DNA of 64,000 bases from positions 46,813 to 110,812 of the forward strand of contig NZ_LGAP01000022.1 of the NCBI RefSeq assembly GCF_001270265.1, written 5' to 3'. The position numbers and the translations under genes are program-made. Positions 25,771-34,063 of this stretch are shown in pieces. The DNA comes from Ensifer adhaerens. Lineage in GTDB: Bacteria > Pseudomonadota > Alphaproteobacteria > Rhizobiales > Rhizobiaceae. Below the pieces are notes generated by a model. It ran no database searches. It was not told where the DNA came from and saw only the letters and a list, made by a program, of their open reading frames with translations. Every line of letters begins with the position of its first letter. Position 1 is the stretch's first letter.

Positions 25771-25932
25771 TTACTTGCCGGAAAGGTCGATCGACGCCGT
25801 CGTGCACGGGTCGACGCCATAGGCCGGCGTGCAGCCCTTGCGGCTGCTCGCGACCGTATTCGGCGCGACGAATGAGCCAGCCAGAATGATCAGTGCCGCA
25901 CACGCAAAAAAGATTGCGATCGACTTGCCCAT
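25771..25932 (-). CDS. 53-residue signal/membrane-anchored small protein
   Basis: An ATG at 25932 opens a 53-codon frame. MGKSIAIFFACAALIILAGS is a hydrophobic signal or anchor; FVAPNTVAS follows, then a short two-cysteine tail, RKGCTPAYGVDPCTTASIDL. Third codon positions are strongly G/C, as in neighbouring genes, a GAAAGG ribosome site lies 10 bp upstream, and a perfect 14-bp terminator follows. An FNR/FixK-like box sits about 90 bp upstream of the ATG. The two cysteines could form a periplasmic disulfide. I recognise no named family; it is small enough to be missed by automatic annotation. Confidence 0.75.
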   Translation of the reverse strand: MGKSIAIFFACAALIILAGSFVAPNTVASSRKGCTPAYGVDPCTTASIDLSGK

Positions 25933-26021
25933 GGACGCTATGCCTTTCGAGAGTGATGCTGTCGCCGCCGAGACTTACCTGCGATCGGGGCGCGGGGCGG
26001 TTTTTATGCGTTGGATATGTC

Positions 26022-26035
26022 TTGATCAATATCAG
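26022..26035. promoter_or_regulatory. FNR/FixK-like box upstream of the small-protein gene
   Basis: TTGAT-CAAT-ATCAG matches the anaerobox TTGAT-N4-ATCAA at 9 of 10 defined positions. Its centre is about 96 bp upstream of the small-protein ATG, and the only other flanking gene is transcribed towards it and ends 136 bp away. Oxygen-responsive control is inferred from the motif alone. Confidence 0.45.
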
Positions 26036-26120
26036 GACATGTTGAATCTGCGGTAAATGCTATTCGCTTTTGTGACTGCGGCAGAACTGCAACGCTGTTG
26101 CCTGAACGACACAACAAAAA

Positions 26121-26141
26121 GCCGCCGGCAAGGCCGGCGGC
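26121..26141 (-). terminator. terminator of the NAD-binding (NDUFA9-like) gene
   Basis: GCCGCCGGC (26121-26129), AAG loop and GCCGGCGGC (26133-26141). On the minus strand the hairpin is followed by TTTTTGTTG. It lies 30 bp after the stop at 26171. Confidence 0.85.
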
Positions 26142-26170
26142 GATCGAAAGAGGCGTTGTGGGCCGCTGCC

Positions 26171-27151
26171 TTAGCCGGCGCGGCCGCCGCGCGTATACTG
26201 GCCCTGCGGGCGATAGCGCACGAGATAGGTGGACAGGATCGATTCCAGCATGGTCGGGGCGATGCCGATGCCGTTAAGGGTCCTGCCTTCGGATTCCGCC
26301 TTCGCCGAGACGATATTGTCGGATTTCAGCAACACCACCTGGTCAGCCGTCAGCGGCGGCGTGATCAGGGGGACCATCGACGCGATGCTACCCATCAGCG
26401 AGGCGATGCCGAAGGGCACCGAGACCAGCGCACGTTTGCGATCGATCGTCTTGAGCATGATCTCAAGACATTCGCGGAAGGTGAGCACGTCAGGCCCGCC
26501 AAGTTCGTAGATCGTGCCGGCCGACAGCTTGCCGTCGACGGCGCGGGCAACGGCCTCGGCGACGTCGGTGACATAGACCGGCTGGAACTTGGTGTGGCCG
26601 CCGCCGATCAGCGGCAGCACCGGCGACATCCGGGCCATTCCGGCGAACTTGTTGAAGAAGCCGTCCTCCGGTCCGAAGATGATCGACGGGCGCAGGATGA
26701 TCGCATCCGGCAGCGTTTCGAGGATAGCGGCTTCCGCGCGACCCTTGGTGCGGGCGTAGCTCGATGCCGACTTGGCATCTGCACCGATCGCCGAGATGTG
26801 CGTCAGCGTTGCGCCGACGCCGCGGGCTGCTTCCGCGACGGCGCGGGCGCCAAAATCCTGCACGGCGTCAAAGGTGTTACGGCCGCTTTCGAACAGAACG
26901 CCGACGCAGTTGATGACGTGGTCGGAGCCTTCGACGGCACGGTCGACCGACTTGCGATAGCGCAGGTTGGCCTGGACGAAGGAGATCTGGCCGACATTGC
27001 CGAGCGGCTGCAGGTGGCCGGCAAGGTCCGGACGGCGAACGGCCACGCGGATGCGGTAGCCGCGCTTGGCGAGTGCGCGCACGACATGACGGCCGACGAA
27101 CCCGGATCCGCCGAAAATCGTCACCAGCGGCGGAAGGTTGGACAAGGTCAT
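26171..27151 (-). CDS. complex I NDUFA9-type NAD(P)-binding protein
   Basis: A 326-residue atypical SDR: VTIFGGSGFVGRHVVRALAKRGYRI (GGSGFVG loop), HISAIGADAKSASSYARTKGRAE and ILRPSIIFGPEDGFFNKFA. These match the alphaproteobacterial group annotated as complex I NDUFA9 subunit family or NmrA-like. The YxxxK motif is present as YARTK. The mitochondrial homologue stabilises the quinone site of complex I; in bacteria the function is unproven. It has its own terminator and no nuo genes nearby. Confidence 0.85.
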   Translation of the reverse strand: MTLSNLPPLVTIFGGSGFVGRHVVRALAKRGYRIRVAVRRPDLAGHLQPLGNVGQISFVQANLRYRKSVDRAVEGSDHVINCVGVLFESGRNTFDAVQDFGARAVAEAARGVGATLTHISAIGADAKSASSYARTKGRAEAAILETLPDAIILRPSIIFGPEDGFFNKFAGMARMSPVLPLIGGGHTKFQPVYVTDVAEAVARAVDGKLSAGTIYELGGPDVLTFRECLEIMLKTIDRKRALVSVPFGIASLMGSIASMVPLITPPLTADQVVLLKSDNIVSAKAESEGRTLNGIGIAPTMLESILSTYLVRYRPQGQYTRGGRAG

Positions 27152-27271
27152 GGGAAACGCACTCCTGATCTCATTTGGAAGAATTGTTTGCTACATAGCC
27201 CAACAGCCGCGAGAGGTGAAGGCCAATCCTCGCGGCGGCTGGCGTCGCTGCAGCTTGCGGCGCTCGGCGTG

Positions 27272-27559
27272 TCAGATGCCTTCGACGACCACCATTTCGG
27301 CGTCTGCCACCTGTTGGCGGATCGCGGCGGCAATCTGGTACTCGGGGGAATTATAACAGTCGACGGCGGCCTGCAGCGACGGAAACTCGATGACGACGTT
27401 TCGGGCACGAACCGCGCCTTCCAGGCGCTGGAATTCACCGCCGCGCGCCAGGAAATTGGCGCCGTATTTCTCGAACGCCGGCATTGCGGCCGCCACATAG
27501 TCCTTGTAGCGTTCCGGGTCCCGCACATCGACCCGTGCGATCCAGTATCCTTTGGCCAT
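27272..27559 (-). CDS. DUF1330 protein
   Basis: A 95-residue dimeric alpha-beta barrel-type protein of the DUF1330 family (MAKGYWIARVDVRDPERYKDY, KYGANFLARGGEFQRLEG, VIEFPSLQAAVDCYNSPEYQ). The start MAKGYW has AGGAGATC upstream; the longer frame from 27583 has no ribosome site. The function of the family is unknown. It is downstream of pyrF with 140 bp between, so it may belong to the same transcript. Confidence 0.88.
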   Translation of the reverse strand: MAKGYWIARVDVRDPERYKDYVAAAMPAFEKYGANFLARGGEFQRLEGAVRARNVVIEFPSLQAAVDCYNSPEYQIAAAIRQQVADAEMVVVEGI

Positions 27560-27699
27560 GCTGATCTCCTCGTCTTCAGGCAATAGAAGCAGACGGGAGT
27601 GTTACTTCCGGCAAATTCCGGCCAAGGTCAAGCGTAACGGTTGCAGAGGGCGGCGATGCACGATGCTCAACGCCGGCCCGTTGCAGAAGGGCGTCAGGA

Positions 27700-28404
27700 T
27701 CAGCGCGAAAGCGCGCCGTTCATTTCAGCGAGAATGGCGCGAGCGGCGACAAGCGGATCTGCCGCTGCGACGATTGGGCGCGCGACGACGAGATGGCTCG
27801 ATCCGGCCTTCAGTGCATCGGCGGGCGTCATGACGCGCTTCTGGTCGCCCTTATCAGTGCCGGCCGGGCGGATGCCGGGGGTCACCAGCGCCATGTCGGG
27901 GCCGATGATCTTGCGCACCGCCGAGGATTCCTCCGCCGAGCAGACGATGCCGCCCATGCCGGCAATGCGTGCCTGTTCGGCCCGTCGCAGCACCAGCGTG
28001 TGCGGGTCGTATTCGTAGCCGGCGTCGATCACGTCCTGCTCGTCCATTGAGGTCAGTACGGTGACGCCGAGCAGGCAGAGGTCCGATCCCCTGGCTGCTT
28101 CGACGGCTGCCCTCATCGCCTTGGGGTAGGCGTGCAATGTCAGCATCGACATGCCCATCTTGACGATGTTCTCGACGCCCTTGGCCACCGTGTTGTCGAT
28201 GTCGAGCAGCTTCATGTCGAGGAAGACCTTCTTGCCCCCTGCTGCCAGGTCGCGCGCGAACTCGAGGCCGCCGGCAAACACCAGCTGGTAGCCGATCTTG
28301 TAGAAAGCCACATCGTCACCGAGCGTGCTGACGACCTTTTCGGCCTCGGCGATTGTCGGAAGATCCAGGCCGACGATCAGTCGGTCGCGTGCGGTTTTGG
28401 TCAT
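27700..28404 (-). CDS. pyrF: orotidine 5'-phosphate decarboxylase
   Basis: A 234-residue TIM-barrel enzyme for the last step of UMP synthesis. The active-site motif [13 protein letters not shown] carries the Asp-Lys-x-x-Asp catalytic array. The N-terminus [15 protein letters not shown] and the phosphate-binding end [21 protein letters not shown] are complete. The start MTKTARD (28404) is 8 nt from the upstream phosphatase-like gene, so they are cotranscribed. Full length. Confidence 0.96.
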   Translation of the reverse strand: MTKTARDRLIVGLDLPTIAEAEKVVSTLGDDVAFYKIGYQLVFAGGLEFARDLAAGGKKVFLDMKLLDIDNTVAKGVENIVKMGMSMLTLHAYPKAMRAAVEAARGSDLCLLGVTVLTSMDEQDVIDAGYEYDPHTLVLRRAEQARIAGMGGIVCSAEESSAVRKIIGPDMALVTPGIRPAGTDKGDQKRVMTPADALKAGSSHLVVARPIVAAADPLVAARAILAEMNGALSR

Positions 28405-28411
28405 GTCGCGG

Positions 28412-28996
28412 TCACCCCTGCCAGAATTCCATCGGGGTCCAGTCGCATGCGAGGGCGCGATCCGCAAGGCGGAACGCGAAGAGATTGCCGCCGCCGCCGC
28501 CCTTCTGGTCGGCGCTGCGGCTGATGGCGGTGCCGCCCAGCTTGCACTTCAGCAGGGTACCGACGCCACCATGGCCGACGAATGCGATGGGGACTTTTGG
28601 GTCATGTTCGTCAAGGATGCGAAAGACGGCAGCTGAGATGCGGGCCTGCGCGTCGACGGCGCGCTCCCAGCCGTTGAAGCTTTCTGTCGGATTGGCAAAG
28701 AACCAGTCCGCCGCCTTCTCGAACTCCGGGGGCGGCAGGAAGCCGGTGGCTGAGCGATCGTTTTCGCCCATCGTGTCATCGGTTTCGACGACGACACCGG
28801 CAGCCGCGGCCAGAAGGTTCGCGGTTTCGATCGCCTTGGTCTCGTCGCTCGAAACGACCCGCCCGAGCGTTCGAACCCAAGGCTGCAGCGCCGTCGCTTC
28901 CGCGCGTGCGCGTCCGATCTCCGACAGTCCCCATTTCGGTACCGGGACTGCCGGATCGATCTGCACCTGCGGGTGCGTGATATAGAAGCCGAGCAA
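28412..28996 (-). CDS. histidine phosphatase superfamily protein with altered active site
   Basis: A 194-residue phosphoglycerate-mutase-fold protein. Where the family has R-H-G at the N-terminus this one reads YITHPQV, so the nucleophilic histidine is kept, the arginine is replaced by Thr and the glycine by Pro. The second arginine site is also changed ([11 protein letters not shown], Lys for Arg), while the second catalytic histidine is present in [12 protein letters not shown]. This THP subgroup is seen in rhizobia. It begins at a TTG (28996), 12 nt after pmtA. A non-standard phosphatase or a binding protein are both possible. Confidence 0.85.
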   Translation of the reverse strand: MLGFYITHPQVQIDPAVPVPKWGLSEIGRARAEATALQPWVRTLGRVVSSDETKAIETANLLAAAAGVVVETDDTMGENDRSATGFLPPPEFEKAADWFFANPTESFNGWERAVDAQARISAAVFRILDEHDPKVPIAFVGHGGVGTLLKCKLGGTAISRSADQKGGGGGNLFAFRLADRALACDWTPMEFWQG

Positions 28997-29008
28997 TGGC
29001 GCGTTCCG

Positions 29009-29611
29009 TCAGTGCGCTTTGCGATAGACCCAGAGCTGCGCCGGGGGAATGTTGCGCACGACGAAGTCGAGATGCTGGATGCTGTAGCGGTCGGGCATGG
29101 CAACGACCGGCGACAGCGGGCCATAGGAAATCTGCACGACGGGGCGACCGACCGGGATGCGAGACAAGAGATCGTCGATCAGCTCGACGCGGCGGTGCAT
29201 CGGGAAATTGAGCAGTGGCACGGCGGAGACGACGCTGTCGAAGGTCCGGTCCTTCATCGCACCCAGCGTCTGCTCGAGATCGAACGCGTCGCCATTGATG
29301 AAGTTGACGTCGGCAAAGTTCGCCTTGAGCTGCTGGTAGAAGTCGGTGGAGTACTCGACGGACACCAGATCCTCCGGCGCGATACCGCGCTCCAGGATCG
29401 CCTTGGTGATCACGCCTGTTCCAGGGCCAAGTTCAAGAACCGGCAGTCCGGAATGGGGATTGATGACGCTCGCCATGCGGCGGGCGGTGACGGACGACGT
29501 CGGCAGGATTGCCCCGACCGCCTTCGCATTGCTCATCCACCCCTTGAAGAAACGGATCTCCTCGTCGAATTTCCGGCCAAGCCGTTCCTTCACCTTCACG
29601 CGCAAATTCAT
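29009..29611 (-). CDS. pmtA: phosphatidylethanolamine N-methyltransferase (Sinorhizobium type)
   Basis: A 200-residue SAM methyltransferase that converts phosphatidylethanolamine stepwise to phosphatidylcholine at the inner membrane. The SAM motif is VLELGPGTGVITKAIL. The N-terminal amphipathic region (MNLRVKVKERLGRKFDEEIRFFKGWM) and the SAVPLLNFPMHRRVELIDDL segment match the S. meliloti/Agrobacterium PmtA type. The start MNLRVKV (29611) has GAGGGG upstream. Phosphatidylcholine is required for full symbiosis in rhizobia, which suits the organism. Confidence 0.9.
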   Translation of the reverse strand: MNLRVKVKERLGRKFDEEIRFFKGWMSNAKAVGAILPTSSVTARRMASVINPHSGLPVLELGPGTGVITKAILERGIAPEDLVSVEYSTDFYQQLKANFADVNFINGDAFDLEQTLGAMKDRTFDSVVSAVPLLNFPMHRRVELIDDLLSRIPVGRPVVQISYGPLSPVVAMPDRYSIQHLDFVVRNIPPAQLWVYRKAH

Positions 29612-29780
29612 TGAACCCCTCAAAACCGTCGTCCTCTCATACGGATCGTCCGGTCTCGCTGATTCGAGCGGGGCGCGGACATTGCGGATATAATGTGCTC
29701 TCATCTGCGGCAAAAACAAGTCTGTCTGCGCCTAATAGCGTCGTCTTATCAACAGCACACGAATATCAGCACCAACAAAA

Positions 29781-29805
29781 AACCCGCCACGCACGGCGTG
29801 ACGGG
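29781..29805 (-). terminator. dnaN terminator
   Basis: ACCCGCCACGC (29781-29791), ACG loop and GCGTGACGGGT (29795-29805) with one mismatch. On the minus strand it is followed by TTTTTTGTTGG, a classic rho-independent terminator 27 bp after the dnaN stop. Confidence 0.85.
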
Positions 29806-29832
29806 TCGCATTTTTCATCGCGGCACGGGTGA

Positions 29833-30951
29833 CTAAACCCGCATCGGCATCAGCACATAGAGCGCGTCTTCGGCCGCCAGATCGCGCACCAGCGTTGGCG
29901 AACCCGGGTCCGCCAGCATGAAGATGGCGTCGGTTCCGGTCAGCTGCGAGGTGATGTCGAGCAGGTATTTTGCGTTGAAGCCGATTTCGAGCGGGTCGTG
30001 CTCGTAGCCGACCGGCAGCTCTTCCGTCGCGCTGCCCGAATCCGGGTTGTTGACCGTCAGCGTCATCTGGCCGTCGGCCAGTGCCAGCTTCACGGCGCGC
30101 CCGCGTTCGGAGGAAATCGTCGAAACGCGGTCGACGGCCTGGGCGAAGGACTGGCAATCGACACGCAGTTCCTTGTCGTTGTTGGCCGGGATGACGCGCT
30201 GGTAATCCGGGAAGGTGCCGTCGATCAGCTTCGAGGTCATCACGATCGAGCCGATTGTCAGGCGGATTTTTGCGTCCGATACTTCGAGCGTGACGACGAG
30301 ATCGGGATTATCGAGCAGCTTCTGCAGCTCGCTGACGGTCTTGCGCGGGATGATGATGCCCGGCATGCCCTCGGAGCCGGACGGTGCCTCGACGTCGGCG
30401 CGCGCAAGGCGGTGACCGTCGGTCGCCACGGCGCGCAGCTTCAGGTCGCCCTTGCTCTCGACCGTGTGCACGAAGATGCCGTTGAGGTAGTAGCGGGTTT
30501 CCTCGGTCGAGATCGCGAATTGCGTCCGGTCGATCAGCATCTTCAGGTCGGTCGCCTTGAGGCGGAAGGTGTGGGAGAAGCTGCCGGCCGTCAGGTCGGG
30601 GAAGTCGGATTGCGGCAGGCACTGCAGCGAGAATTTCGACCGGCCGGAGGCGACCGTCATCGCCGTGCCTTCGGCGTTGGTTGCAAGCAGCACTTCCGAG
30701 CCGTCGGGCAGCTTGCGCACGATGTCGTAGAGCAGATGCGCCGGAACGGTGGTAGCGCCGGCCTGTTCCACCTGCGCCGGCGTCGCCTCGGTGATCTCGA
30801 GGTCGAGGTCGGTCGCCTTCATTTCGAGGCTCGCACCGTCGGAGCGCAAAAGAACGTTCGAGAGGATCGGGATCGTGTTTCGCCGTTCGACCACGCGATG
30901 CACGTGGTTCAGCGACTTCAGAAGATTGGACCGCTCGAGAGTAATGCGCAT
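29833..30951 (-). CDS. dnaN: DNA polymerase III subunit beta (sliding clamp)
   Basis: A 372-residue sliding clamp that tethers the replicative polymerase to DNA. The three repeated clamp domains are visible (HRVVERRNTIPILSNVLL; FSHTFRLKATDLKMLIDRTQFAIS; SKLIDGTFPDYQRVIP), with the C-terminal peptide-binding pocket end EDALYVLMPMRV. Full length, single copy here. It is not adjacent to dnaA, as is usual in Rhizobiales, and has its own terminator. Confidence 0.97.
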   Translation of the reverse strand: MRITLERSNLLKSLNHVHRVVERRNTIPILSNVLLRSDGASLEMKATDLDLEITEATPAQVEQAGATTVPAHLLYDIVRKLPDGSEVLLATNAEGTAMTVASGRSKFSLQCLPQSDFPDLTAGSFSHTFRLKATDLKMLIDRTQFAISTEETRYYLNGIFVHTVESKGDLKLRAVATDGHRLARADVEAPSGSEGMPGIIIPRKTVSELQKLLDNPDLVVTLEVSDAKIRLTIGSIVMTSKLIDGTFPDYQRVIPANNDKELRVDCQSFAQAVDRVSTISSERGRAVKLALADGQMTLTVNNPDSGSATEELPVGYEHDPLEIGFNAKYLLDITSQLTGTDAIFMLADPGSPTLVRDLAAEDALYVLMPMRV

Positions 30952-31206
30952 GGGATGCTACCGCTTTCAACCGTTGCCGGGCGGGCGAGGCTCCCGCCGC
31001 AGCGTCAACTGCGAGTGTCCCGGCCAACCGACCGGAAGGATGTGGACCGGCAAAATGGCAGAAACAGCGCCTGAAAAGCAAGGGGTTTGACTGGAGCTGT
31101 CCCCAGATGACACGCGGGCCGGCCGCTTGGCGCCCTTGCCCTGCCATGTCGGCTCACTCATAAAGGCTAAAACCGGTGCGCCGGCATCGCTATCAGGAAG
31201 CTGCAG

Positions 31207-32136
31207 TTGGAAAAACATAAGACGTCGGACGCCACGGACGGGCAGAAGCAGCGCAGCTACCGCCTGCACAATGCCAGCATTCCCGCGCGTCCGCTCGACG
31301 TCGCACTCTATCTCGTGGCGACGCCGATCGGCAATCTCGGCGACATTACCCTGCGCGCTCTGGAAACGCTTGCCGGCGCCGACGTGCTCGCCTGCGAGGA
31401 CACGCGCGTCACCCGCGTGCTGCTCGACCGCTACGGCATCGTCAATCGTCCCTATGCCTACCACGAGCACAATGCCGACGAGGTCGGCCCGCGGCTTTTG
31501 GCGGCGCTTGGCGAGGGCAAGTCGGTGGCGCTCGTCTCCGATGCCGGCACGCCGCTCGTCTCCGATCCCGGCTACCGCCTGGCGCAGCTGGCGATCGAGG
31601 CCGGCTATCGCGTCGTGCCGATCCCCGGCGCCTCCGCCCCGCTTGCCGCCCTGGTCGGCTCCGGCCTTCCAAACGACGCCTTTCTCTTTGCCGGCTTCCT
31701 GCCGACCAAGGACAAGGCCAAGCGCGACCGGCTGCAGGAACTGGCGACGGTGCCCTCGACGCTGCTTTTCTTCGAATCGCCACATCGGATCGCCGCCACC
31801 GTGGCGGCCGCCGCGGCGGTGCTCGGCGAAAGCAGAAAGGCGGCGGTCTGCCGCGAACTGACCAAGACCTTTGAAGAATTCCGCCGCGGCACGCTCGGCG
31901 AACTCAAGGCGTTCTATGACGCCGCCGGTGCGGTCAAGGGCGAGATCGTCCTGGTCATCGGCCCGCCGGACGCTCCTCCGGAGCCGGAAGCAGCCGACGT
32001 CGATGCGCTGCTGACCCGGCTGATTGCCGATATGTCGACCGGCAAGGCGGCGACCGAAGCCGCCCGGCAGACGGGCCTTCCGCGCAAGGAACTTTACGAC
32101 CGCCTGCTCGAGCTCAAGGACCGCCATGGCGACTGA
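31207..32136 (+). CDS. rsmI: 16S rRNA (cytidine(1402)-2'-O)-methyltransferase
   Basis: A 309-residue tetrapyrrole-methylase-fold enzyme that 2'-O-methylates C1402 of 16S r[22 protein letters not shown] and [15 protein letters not shown] are signature segments, [15 protein letters not shown] is the SAM-binding loop, and [17 protein letters not shown] completes the family pattern. The N-terminal extension of about 30 residues is typical of alphaproteobacteria. A 255-bp divergent region separates it from dnaN. The yraN gene starts inside its last codons. Confidence 0.94.
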   Translation: MEKHKTSDATDGQKQRSYRLHNASIPARPLDVALYLVATPIGNLGDITLRALETLAGADVLACEDTRVTRVLLDRYGIVNRPYAYHEHNADEVGPRLLAALGEGKSVALVSDAGTPLVSDPGYRLAQLAIEAGYRVVPIPGASAPLAALVGSGLPNDAFLFAGFLPTKDKAKRDRLQELATVPSTLLFFESPHRIAATVAAAAAVLGESRKAAVCRELTKTFEEFRRGTLGELKAFYDAAGAVKGEIVLVIGPPDAPPEPEAADVDALLTRLIADMSTGKAATEAARQTGLPRKELYDRLLELKDRHGD

Positions 32137-32494
32137 CGGCCCCGATCGGCGCAAGCTTAGGGCTGAGAGGCGCGGGAGGTTCGCCGAGTATCGCGCAGCA
32201 CTTTGCCTGATGTTGAAGGGCTACCGGATCGTCGCGATGCGCTATCGCACGAAGCTGGGTGAAATCGACATCATTGCACGCCGGGGCGATCTCATCGCCT
32301 GCGTCGAGGTCAAGGCCCGCCGTTCTGCCGACGACGGCGTCTTCGCCGTCACCGCAACGGCCCAACGCCGCATCCGTGCGGCCAGCGATCTCTGGCTCGG
32401 ACGCCAGCCCGATTTCGCCAGGCTTTCAGTACGTTACGACATTATCACCGTGACACCCTGGGGCTGGCCGCGACACTTGGCCGACGCGTTTTGA
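32126..32494 (+). CDS. yraN: YraN-family (UPF0102) endonuclease-fold protein
   Basis: A 122-residue protein with the YraN/UPF0102 pattern [39 protein letters not shown]...CVEVKAR, a restriction-endonuclease-like core (E, D, ExK). Function is unknown; it is commonly found after rsmI. The start at 32126 overlaps the rsmI stop by 11 nt. A RIME1 copy begins 5 bp after its stop codon. Confidence 0.9.
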   Translation: MATDGPDRRKLRAERRGRFAEYRAALCLMLKGYRIVAMRYRTKLGEIDIIARRGDLIACVEVKARRSADDGVFAVTATAQRRIRAASDLWLGRQPDFARLSVRYDIITVTPWGWPRHLADAF

Positions 32495-32498
32495 CCAC

Positions 32499-32602
32499 TA
32501 CAGCGCCGCGCGTCAAATATGACGCGCAAAGGACGCTGTACCGCTTTAGACTGGCTGCATAATTTTATCCTTAAATCGGATCCGATTTAAGGAATTATGC
32601 AG
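32499..32602. repeat. RIME1 element, forward, left flank of the ugp cassette
   Basis: 104 bp with both palindromes (TACAGCGCCGCGCGTCAAAT... and CTGCATAATTTTATCC...ATTATGCAG), almost identical to the copy at 20657. It is followed at once by a core palindrome (32606-32652); the same pair of elements recurs at 38137-38228. Confidence 0.92.
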
Positions 32603-32605
32603 TGG

Positions 32606-32652
32606 AGCGGGATGAGGAAAAATGTGCGCGGTTTTCCGCCCGCATCCTGCGC
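32606..32652. repeat. constant-core palindrome, copy 1 (GGGATG arms)
   Basis: AGCGGGATG...GGAAAAATGTGCGCGGTTTTCC...CGCATCCTGCGCT. The inner stem GGAAAA/TTTTCC encloses the shared core (reverse strand CCGC...GCAC); the outer arms are GGATG/CATCC. It lies next to the RIME1 copy. Confidence 0.75.
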
Positions 32653-32669
32653 TGTTCATATTCGAATAT

Positions 32670-32687
32670 TTGTAATCATCCCGACAT
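32670..32687 (+). promoter_or_regulatory. possible PHO box upstream of ugpB
   Basis: TTGTAAT-CATC-CCGACAT has the 7-4-7 architecture of the PhoB site (CTGTCAT repeats); each half matches at 5 of 7 positions. An isolated CTGTCAT follows at 32703. The ugp genes are phosphate-regulated in S. meliloti, so a PHO box is expected, but this match is imperfect. Confidence 0.35.
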
Positions 32688-32759
32688 AAAAGCGTTACCG
32701 GCCTGTCATGGAAGGTCACTAGTCCACTGCCATCCGCAACCCGGTGGAGAGGACCAGTC

Positions 32760-34058
32760 ATGTTCAAGAAAATTTCACTTACCGCCATCACCCTTGCATT
32801 TTCGGCAACCTCGTCGCTTGCCGCAACCAATATTACCTGGTGGCACGGCATGGCCGGCCGCAATGGCGAAGTCATCAACGAGATCTCGCAGAAGTTCAAC
32901 GAAGCCCAGAGCGCCTGCGCCCTGACCCCGGTTTCGAAGGGCACCTATGAGGAAGCGCTCGCTTCCGGCATCGCCGCCTTCCGCTCGGGCGAACAGCCGA
33001 ACATCCTGCAGGTCTTCGACGCCGGTGCAGCGACCATCATCAATGCCAAGGGCGCCGTCGTTCCCGCCGAAGACCTGATCATCAAGGCCGGCCACAGCTT
33101 CGACCGCAACGCCTTCATCGACGGCGTGCGTTATTTCTACGCCGATAGCGAAGGCAAGTTCGTCGGCATGCCGTTCAACTCGTCGGCCCCGATCATGTAC
33201 ATCAACGACGAAGCCCTGAAGAAGGCCGGCGTCGAAGCACCGAAGACCTGGGAAGAGTTCGAGGCTGCAGCCCCGAAGCTGAAGGCCGCCGGTTACATTC
33301 CGCTCGTCCAGTCGCAGCTCACCTGGCAGTTCACGGAAAACTTCTTCTCGCGCAACAACATCCAGTTCGCGACCAACAATAACGGCTATGACAGCGTTGC
33401 CGACACGAAGCTGAAGGTCACCGACCCGAACTTGGTCATGATGTTCGACAAGCTCAAGGCCTGGAAGGACGAAGGCTACTTCGCCTTCTATGGCGCCGGC
33501 TGGAACGACAACCAGAAGGTCTTCGAAGAAGGCAAGGCCGCATTCTGGATCGGTTCGTCCGGTTCGTTCGGTGGTCTGCAGAAGACGGCGCAGATGCCGT
33601 TCTCGGCAACCTTCTTGCCCTATTGGAATGCGATCGAGGGTGCCGGCACCAACTCGTTTATCGGCGGCGCGGCTCTGTTTGCCATGTCGGGCAAGTCGGA
33701 CGAGGAAAACAAGTGCGTCGCCGATTTCTTCCAGTTCCTGACCTCGCCTGAGATCCAGTACTTCTACCACAAGGCAACCGGTTACGTGGCCATCACCAAG
33801 GCAGCCTATGAGCTCGCCCAGAAGGACGGCTACTACAAGGAAAAGCCGGTCGCAGAAGTCGGCATCAAGCAGCTGATGCTGCCGGCCGGCGACTGGTCGA
33901 AGGGCTACCGCCTCGGCTTCTACCCGCAGATCCGCGAAATCATGGAGCGCGAATACGGCCGCATCTTCTCCGGTGAAACGACGGTCAAGGACGCCTTCGA
34001 CACCATCGAGAAGGAAGGCAACGACCTGCTCGCCCGCTTCGCCAAGACTGCCGGCTGA
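32760..34058 (+). CDS. ugpB: sn-glycerol-3-phosphate ABC transporter, substrate-binding protein
   Basis: A 432-residue periplasmic binding protein with a signal peptide (MFKKISLTAITLAFSATSSLAA). The UgpB pattern is present: ITWWHGMAGRNGEVI, YEEALASGIAAFRSG, VGMPFNSSAPIMYIN, KTWEEFEAAAPKLKAAG. It delivers glycerol-3-phosphate (or glycerophosphodiesters) to the UgpAE channel. It has the strong upstream site GGAGAGGACC. It is the first gene of ugpB-A-E-C plus a hydrolase; the ugpB/ugpA junction contains a stem-loop that may protect the ugpB message. Confidence 0.95.
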   Translation: MFKKISLTAITLAFSATSSLAATNITWWHGMAGRNGEVINEISQKFNEAQSACALTPVSKGTYEEALASGIAAFRSGEQPNILQVFDAGAATIINAKGAVVPAEDLIIKAGHSFDRNAFIDGVRYFYADSEGKFVGMPFNSSAPIMYINDEALKKAGVEAPKTWEEFEAAAPKLKAAGYIPLVQSQLTWQFTENFFSRNNIQFATNNNGYDSVADTKLKVTDPNLVMMFDKLKAWKDEGYFAFYGAGWNDNQKVFEEGKAAFWIGSSGSFGGLQKTAQMPFSATFLPYWNAIEGAGTNSFIGGAALFAMSGKSDEENKCVADFFQFLTSPEIQYFYHKATGYVAITKAAYELAQKDGYYKEKPVAEVGIKQLMLPAGDWSKGYRLGFYPQIREIMEREYGRIFSGETTVKDAFDTIEKEGNDLLARFAKTAG

Positions 34059-34063
34059 TCTCG

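Noticed and set aside
26057..27586. 509-residue plus-strand open frame
   Set aside because: Antisense to the NDUFA9-like and DUF1330 genes; composition is that of a mirror frame.
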